DNA from: Syntrophaceae bacterium
Lineage (GTDB): Bacteria > Desulfobacterota > BSN033 > UBA1163
Assembly (NCBI GenBank): GCA_013388635.1
Contig: JACAEX010000083.1
Location: 1 to 34,305 of the forward strand
Direction of reading: 5' to 3'
DNA length: 34,305 nt
Shown: positions 31,771-34,305 of the stretch, piece after piece
How the letters are laid out: each line of letters starts with the position of its first letter
How positions within the stretch are numbered: position 1 is the first letter of the stretch
The notes under the pieces: model-generated
What the model was told of the DNA's origin: nothing
Databases searched by the model: none
What the model saw: the letters and a program-made list of their open reading frames with translations, nothing else
Made by a program: the position numbers and the translations under genes

Positions 31771-31936
31771 GCAAAGCGCATGGCGCATAGCGTCAAGGGG
31801 CTCCCTTTACGGGAGAGGGCCTTGGGCGGAGTGGATCATTTATCATTGATTTAATTCACTCAATTCGCTAAAATTAATTAGGGTTTTGATTTGCAACTTG
31901 TTTTTCTTCTGCTCTTTGCGCGATGCGCCGTGCAGG
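31771..31936. repeat. Inverted pair of GCGCATAGCG-type word repeats flanking the smpB promoter region
   Basis: GCAAAGCGCATGGCGCATAG (31771-31790) is matched by an inverted relative at 31912-31936 (CTCTTTGCGCGATGCGCCGTG region). Between them lies a CTCCCTTTACGGGAG hairpin (31801-31815) and an AT-rich segment with the candidate smpB promoter. Confidence 0.5.
31846..31874 (+). promoter_or_regulatory. Candidate sigma70 promoter for smpB-ssrA
   Basis: TTGATT (31846-31851) and TAAAAT (31869-31874) are 17 bases apart in an AT-rich stretch, about 70 bases before smpB. Confidence 0.45.
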
Positions 31937-31947
31937 TATTTTAAGAG

Positions 31948-32409
31948 ATGGCTGAAAAACTGATCTGCCAGAACCGGAAGGCCTGGCATAACTATTTTAT
32001 CGATGACAAGTACGAAGCCGGGATCTCCCTGCTGGGAACAGAGGTGAAGTCCCTCCGGGAGGGGAGGGCTAACCTCAGCGATAGCTATGGGAAGATCAAG
32101 AACGGGGAGGTCTTTCTCATCGATGCCCATATCAGCCCTTACAGCCATGGCAATCGATTGAATCACGATCCGCTCAGGCCGAGAAAGCTCCTCCTCCACA
32201 AAAGGGAGATCCGGCGCCTCATCGGAAAAGTCCAGGAGAAGGGATTTACGCTCATCCCCCTCCGCCTCTACTTTTCTGATGGAAAGGCCAAGGTGGAGTT
32301 GGGTTTGGCAAAGGGAAAGAAGCTCTTTGATAAGCGAGAGACGCTTAAACGAAAGACGATGGAAAGGGATATGGAAAGGGGGCGAAAAGGGTTCGACGGG
32401 GATCGTTGA
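31948..32409 (+). CDS. smpB: SsrA-binding protein SmpB
   Basis: 153 residues. SmpB binds tmRNA and brings it to stalled ribosomes. Marks are [47 protein letters not shown] and [11 protein letters not shown], with a basic C-terminal tail that enters the empty mRNA channel. The ribosome binding site is weak (TAAGAG). The last eleven codons ([10 protein letters not shown] end) are also the 5' end of ssrA, an overlap of 32 bases. Confidence 0.97.
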   Translation: MAEKLICQNRKAWHNYFIDDKYEAGISLLGTEVKSLREGRANLSDSYGKIKNGEVFLIDAHISPYSHGNRLNHDPLRPRKLLLHKREIRRLIGKVQEKGFTLIPLRLYFSDGKAKVELGLAKGKKLFDKRETLKRKTMERDMERGRKGFDGDR

Positions 32410-32733
32410 CGTCAGGGCTGCATGCCGAGGTCCCATTGGCTCGTTAAACAAATGGGGTTTAAACATAATCGCAGCCAACTACGATTATGCCCTGGCTGCC
32501 TAAGCGCGGCCAGCGTCCCTTCCGTTCTCTCCTGTAGGGCGGAATGTGGATGTCAGAAAAACAGGATAGTTCCTCTCCGACGCTTATAGGAGGGGAGCGA
32601 ATCTTTATAAGCTAGTTCTTCCAGAATCCTGTCTGTGGGAGGTTGGGAGGACGAATTCAAAACACAGACTATGTATGTAGATGCTCTGGCCGAAGGTTCT
32701 CGGACGCGGGTTCGATTCCCGCCGCCTCCACCA
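32378..32733 (+). ncRNA. ssrA: Transfer-messenger RNA (tmRNA)
   Basis: 356 bases. The acceptor pairs GGGGGCG (5') with CGCCTCC (3') and keeps the G3-U wobble used by alanyl-tRNA synthetase; the 3' CCA is encoded. GGGTTCGACGGGG and GCATGCCGAGG near the 5' end and GGTTCGATTCCCGCC in the T-arm are diagnostic. The resume codon is GCA at 32471 after ATAATC, and the tag reads AANYDYALAA, ending at TAA 32501-32503. The region after the tag should hold the pseudoknots. The 5' end lies inside smpB. Confidence 0.96.
32700..32733 (+). other. Possible integrase attachment site (ssrA 3' end)
   Basis: The T-arm/acceptor end of ssrA is a classic target of tyrosine recombinases. Directly after it the composition becomes AT-rich and a tyrosine recombinase gene lies ~1.2 kb away. 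The second attachment copy would be beyond the window, so this is inference. Confidence 0.4.
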
Positions 32734-32742
32734 ATTATTAGA

Positions 32743-32772
32743 GCAAAAGCCCCAATAATCATGGGGCTTTGC
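32743..32772 (+). terminator. Intrinsic terminator after ssrA
   Basis: AAAGCCCC (32746-32753) pairs with GGGGCTTT (32763-32770) around a nine-base loop, with an outer GC/GC pair after a bulge. The following GCCATTTTGT is only moderately T-rich. Confidence 0.65.
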
Positions 32773-32795
32773 CATTTTGTCAAAGACAAAAATAC

Positions 32796-32831
32796 ACTAT
32801 CCAGATACTATCCACAAAGGAATTCACAAAG
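32796..32831. repeat. Short tandem direct repeats next to ssrA
   Basis: ACTATCCA occurs at 32796 and 32807, and CACAAAG at 32813 and 32825, that is, two pairs with ~11-12 base spacing. Such helical-phase repeats near an attachment site resemble integrase arm-type sites, but no experiment-like evidence is visible. The gap 32773-32925 has no other feature I can support. Confidence 0.35.
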
Positions 32832-32925
32832 TATTTTACAGCGGTCTTTTTTTTTGCACTGACTTTAGCTTTAACCTAATCGGGGGGCATAAATCTTAAA
32901 CTTTCATTGTCGAGGAGGTTACCAG

Positions 32926-33894
32926 ATGTCTTCAGCCCGAATATTTGGCGGAAGATGGGAAGTAGTTACGCCTTTAGATGAGGGTGGGCAGTCTTATGTA
33001 TATAAAGTTAGAGATCGTAATGGAGAGTTTACCGAGGAACTCATCCTAAAGAGGCTTAAAAACCTTAAACGATTGGATCGATTCGAGCGCGAAATAAAGT
33101 CTTGCCAACAACTGTCACACTCAGGAATAGCACCAATACTTGCCTACTCATTTGACGATCCCCCATTCTTTGTCACTAAGTTTTACGAAGGTGGACCATT
33201 AACAACTCATGCTCCATTTCCTCCGATCCAGGCCCTCGACCTTTTCATTCAACTCTGTAATATAGTCTCCTATGCACACAAAAAAGGCGTAATTCACAGA
33301 GACCTAAAACCTGATAATATCGTCCTTAATCGGGATAGATCTCCTGTAATCATTGACTTTGGGTTATGTTATCTACAAGAGGAAGATCAAAGGATCACGG
33401 CTACAATGGAACAGGTTGGTTCTCGATTCTACATTGCCCCAGAGCTTGAACAGGGACATTTAGAGAAAGTGACATATAGAGTTGATTCTTATGCCTTGGG
33501 GAAGATACTCTATTTCCTTCTCGCAGGAAGAAATATTGCCAGAGAGGCCTTTCGCGGAGATAATGATCTCACAAAAGTATGCAACAATGAGCAGCTCAAT
33601 TATGTTTCAGACCGTATCTTAGCTTATGCTGTCGTAGAGAATCCAGATGATCGGAAATCGGTTGCCGAATTGGGGAGAGAAGCGAGAGACGTGAGACGAT
33701 TGATTATTGAACATTATTATCCAGGCACAGAGGGATCATTATGTCGTTTTTGTGGTGAGGGGCATTATGGAAAGTTTACTAAGTCAACGATCAGACTTAG
33801 AGAGCCAGGAATAGAGCATTCTGTGGACTTTTATGTTCTCGTTTGTGACAAGTGCAGAAACGTTGAATGGTTTCGTTTCCCAGAGGGTCGTTAG
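32926..33894 (+). CDS. Ser/Thr protein kinase with C-terminal zinc-ribbon-like module
   Basis: 322 residues. A complete Hanks-type kinase domain: Gly-rich loop LDEGGQSYVYKV, ATP Lys K42 (LILKRLK), catalytic loop H124-R125-D126 (HRDLKPDNIVL), DFG 144-146 and APE-like IAPELE. All catalytic residues are present. After the kinase (~residue 260) come CxxC at 273/276 and CxxC at 307/310, spaced like a zinc ribbon. There is no membrane segment, so it is cytoplasmic. The ATG follows GAGGAGGTTACCAG. Codon use and composition are clearly AT-richer than the rest of the window, and it lies between ssrA and an integrase, so it is probably island cargo. A phage-defence or stress role is possible but not shown. 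Confidence 0.9.
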   Translation: MSSARIFGGRWEVVTPLDEGGQSYVYKVRDRNGEFTEELILKRLKNLKRLDRFEREIKSCQQLSHSGIAPILAYSFDDPPFFVTKFYEGGPLTTHAPFPPIQALDLFIQLCNIVSYAHKKGVIHRDLKPDNIVLNRDRSPVIIDFGLCYLQEEDQRITATMEQVGSRFYIAPELEQGHLEKVTYRVDSYALGKILYFLLAGRNIAREAFRGDNDLTKVCNNEQLNYVSDRILAYAVVENPDDRKSVAELGREARDVRRLIIEHYYPGTEGSLCRFCGEGHYGKFTKSTIRLREPGIEHSVDFYVLVCDKCRNVEWFRFPEGR

Positions 33895-33912
33895 ATTATT
33901 CTTAGCGCCTCG

Positions 33913-34305
33913 TCATTTCTTTCTCAACACTTCTTTAAGCCCTTCAGTATTCATTTTTGCGTATCGCTTCGTCATAGCTGATCTGGTATGACCCAGGAAC
34001 TCTTGAACCCGATCCATTCCTACTCTGTTCACCGCCTCAGTCGCCGAGGAATGACGAGTTCCTTGGTAGAAAGAAATTTTTATACCCATCTCTGAAGTAA
34101 TCCTGTTCCAAAGTTTCCTCGCATATGATTCTGAGTATGGTCGCCCGTTTCTTTGAAACACAAAAGGGCATTGTATCGACTCTCCATTTGGGCCTCTCAT
34201 AATAAATGGAGGGATTTTTTGTATAGCCTCTTTTACTTCATTGTCAAGAGGGAGGATTTTGATCCTTTTGGATTTCGTTGTTTCTCTTAATTCATTAAGA
34301 GAAAA
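33913..34305 (-). CDS. Tyrosine recombinase/integrase, C-terminal part (continues past the window edge)
   Basis: About 130 C-terminal residues are present; the frame stays open to the window edge. TKSKRIKILPLD is the beta-hairpin with the catalytic Lys, YQGTRHSSAT is box II (the usual first His appears to be Gln, the Arg is kept), LGHTRSAMTKRYAKM has the His and the nucleophilic Tyr. The first catalytic Arg would be outside the window. It points toward ssrA and is AT-rich like the kinase gene. An internal ATG at 34200 is not the start, since conserved catalytic sequence lies upstream of it. Confidence 0.9.
   Translation of the reverse strand, partial: FSLNELRETTKSKRIKILPLDNEVKEAIQKIPPFIMRGPNGESIQCPFVFQRNGRPYSESYARKLWNRITSEMGIKISFYQGTRHSSATEAVNRVGMDRVQEFLGHTRSAMTKRYAKMNTEGLKEVLRKK

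Noticed and set aside
32279-32503. Open frame ending in AANYDYALAA
   Set aside because: It is the tmRNA tag reading frame extended backwards through ssrA and smpB; only 32471-32503 is translated, as the tag.

Overview
The window looks like a chromosomal segment of an anaerobic deltaproteobacterium (Desulfobacterota sensu lato). Pointers are the mix of sulfur-type molybdoenzyme genes, many two-component and HD-GYP proteins, a DUF4390-NtrY pair, an acyl-CoA dehydrogenase, the tmRNA tag AANYDYALAA, and degenerate word repeats between genes. Lineage is inferred from gene content only. Most of the window is ordinary dense chromosome; the last ~1.6 kb is visibly more AT-rich and looks acquired.

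Layout. 129-1940 (minus): a DUF4392 (D-glutamate cyclase-like) protein and endonuclease III. 2291-5724 (plus): a small excisionase-type HTH protein, a HEAT-repeat protein and an HD-GYP protein; the last two appear to share an N-terminal domain. 5743-7107 (minus): an unrecognised secreted protein with a possible NlpC/P60-like Cys/His core. 7186-10048 (plus): a receiver-PAS histidine kinase overlapping an NtrC-type sigma54 activator. A textbook -24/-12 promoter (10307-10322) with a dyad element about 220 bp upstream then precedes a stand-alone receiver whose phosphoacceptor Asp is Gly. 10951-16229 (plus): a sulfur-compound oxidoreductase locus made of an exported rhodanese, a Tat-exported molybdopterin subunit, a four-cluster ferredoxin, a TorD chaperone, a small lipoprotein and an NrfD membrane anchor. 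16320-19966 (minus): ComEC and an acyl-CoA dehydrogenase lacking the usual catalytic Glu.

20119-26744 (plus) is an extended macromolecular-synthesis cluster: rpsU, yqeY, mutS2, dnaG, rpoD, starting at a good sigma70 promoter. A tRNA with CAT anticodon follows with its own near-consensus promoter and a strong terminator. 27103-28738 holds a coiled-coil zinc-ribbon protein, RNase HI and RNase P RNA; 28961-31764 holds DUF4390 and an NtrY-like kinase; 31948-32733 holds smpB and tmRNA. Both structural RNAs begin inside the 3' end of the preceding protein gene (rnhA/rnpB and smpB/ssrA).

Downstream of ssrA, a Ser/Thr protein kinase with a C-terminal zinc-ribbon-like module and the C-terminal part of a tyrosine recombinase (cut by the window edge) suggest an island integrated at the ssrA 3' end. 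The most interesting items are the sigma54-driven pseudo-receiver, the two RNA/protein overlaps, the island kinase, the shared HEAT/HD-GYP N-terminus, and palindromic hairpins sitting in RNase P RNA variable loops.
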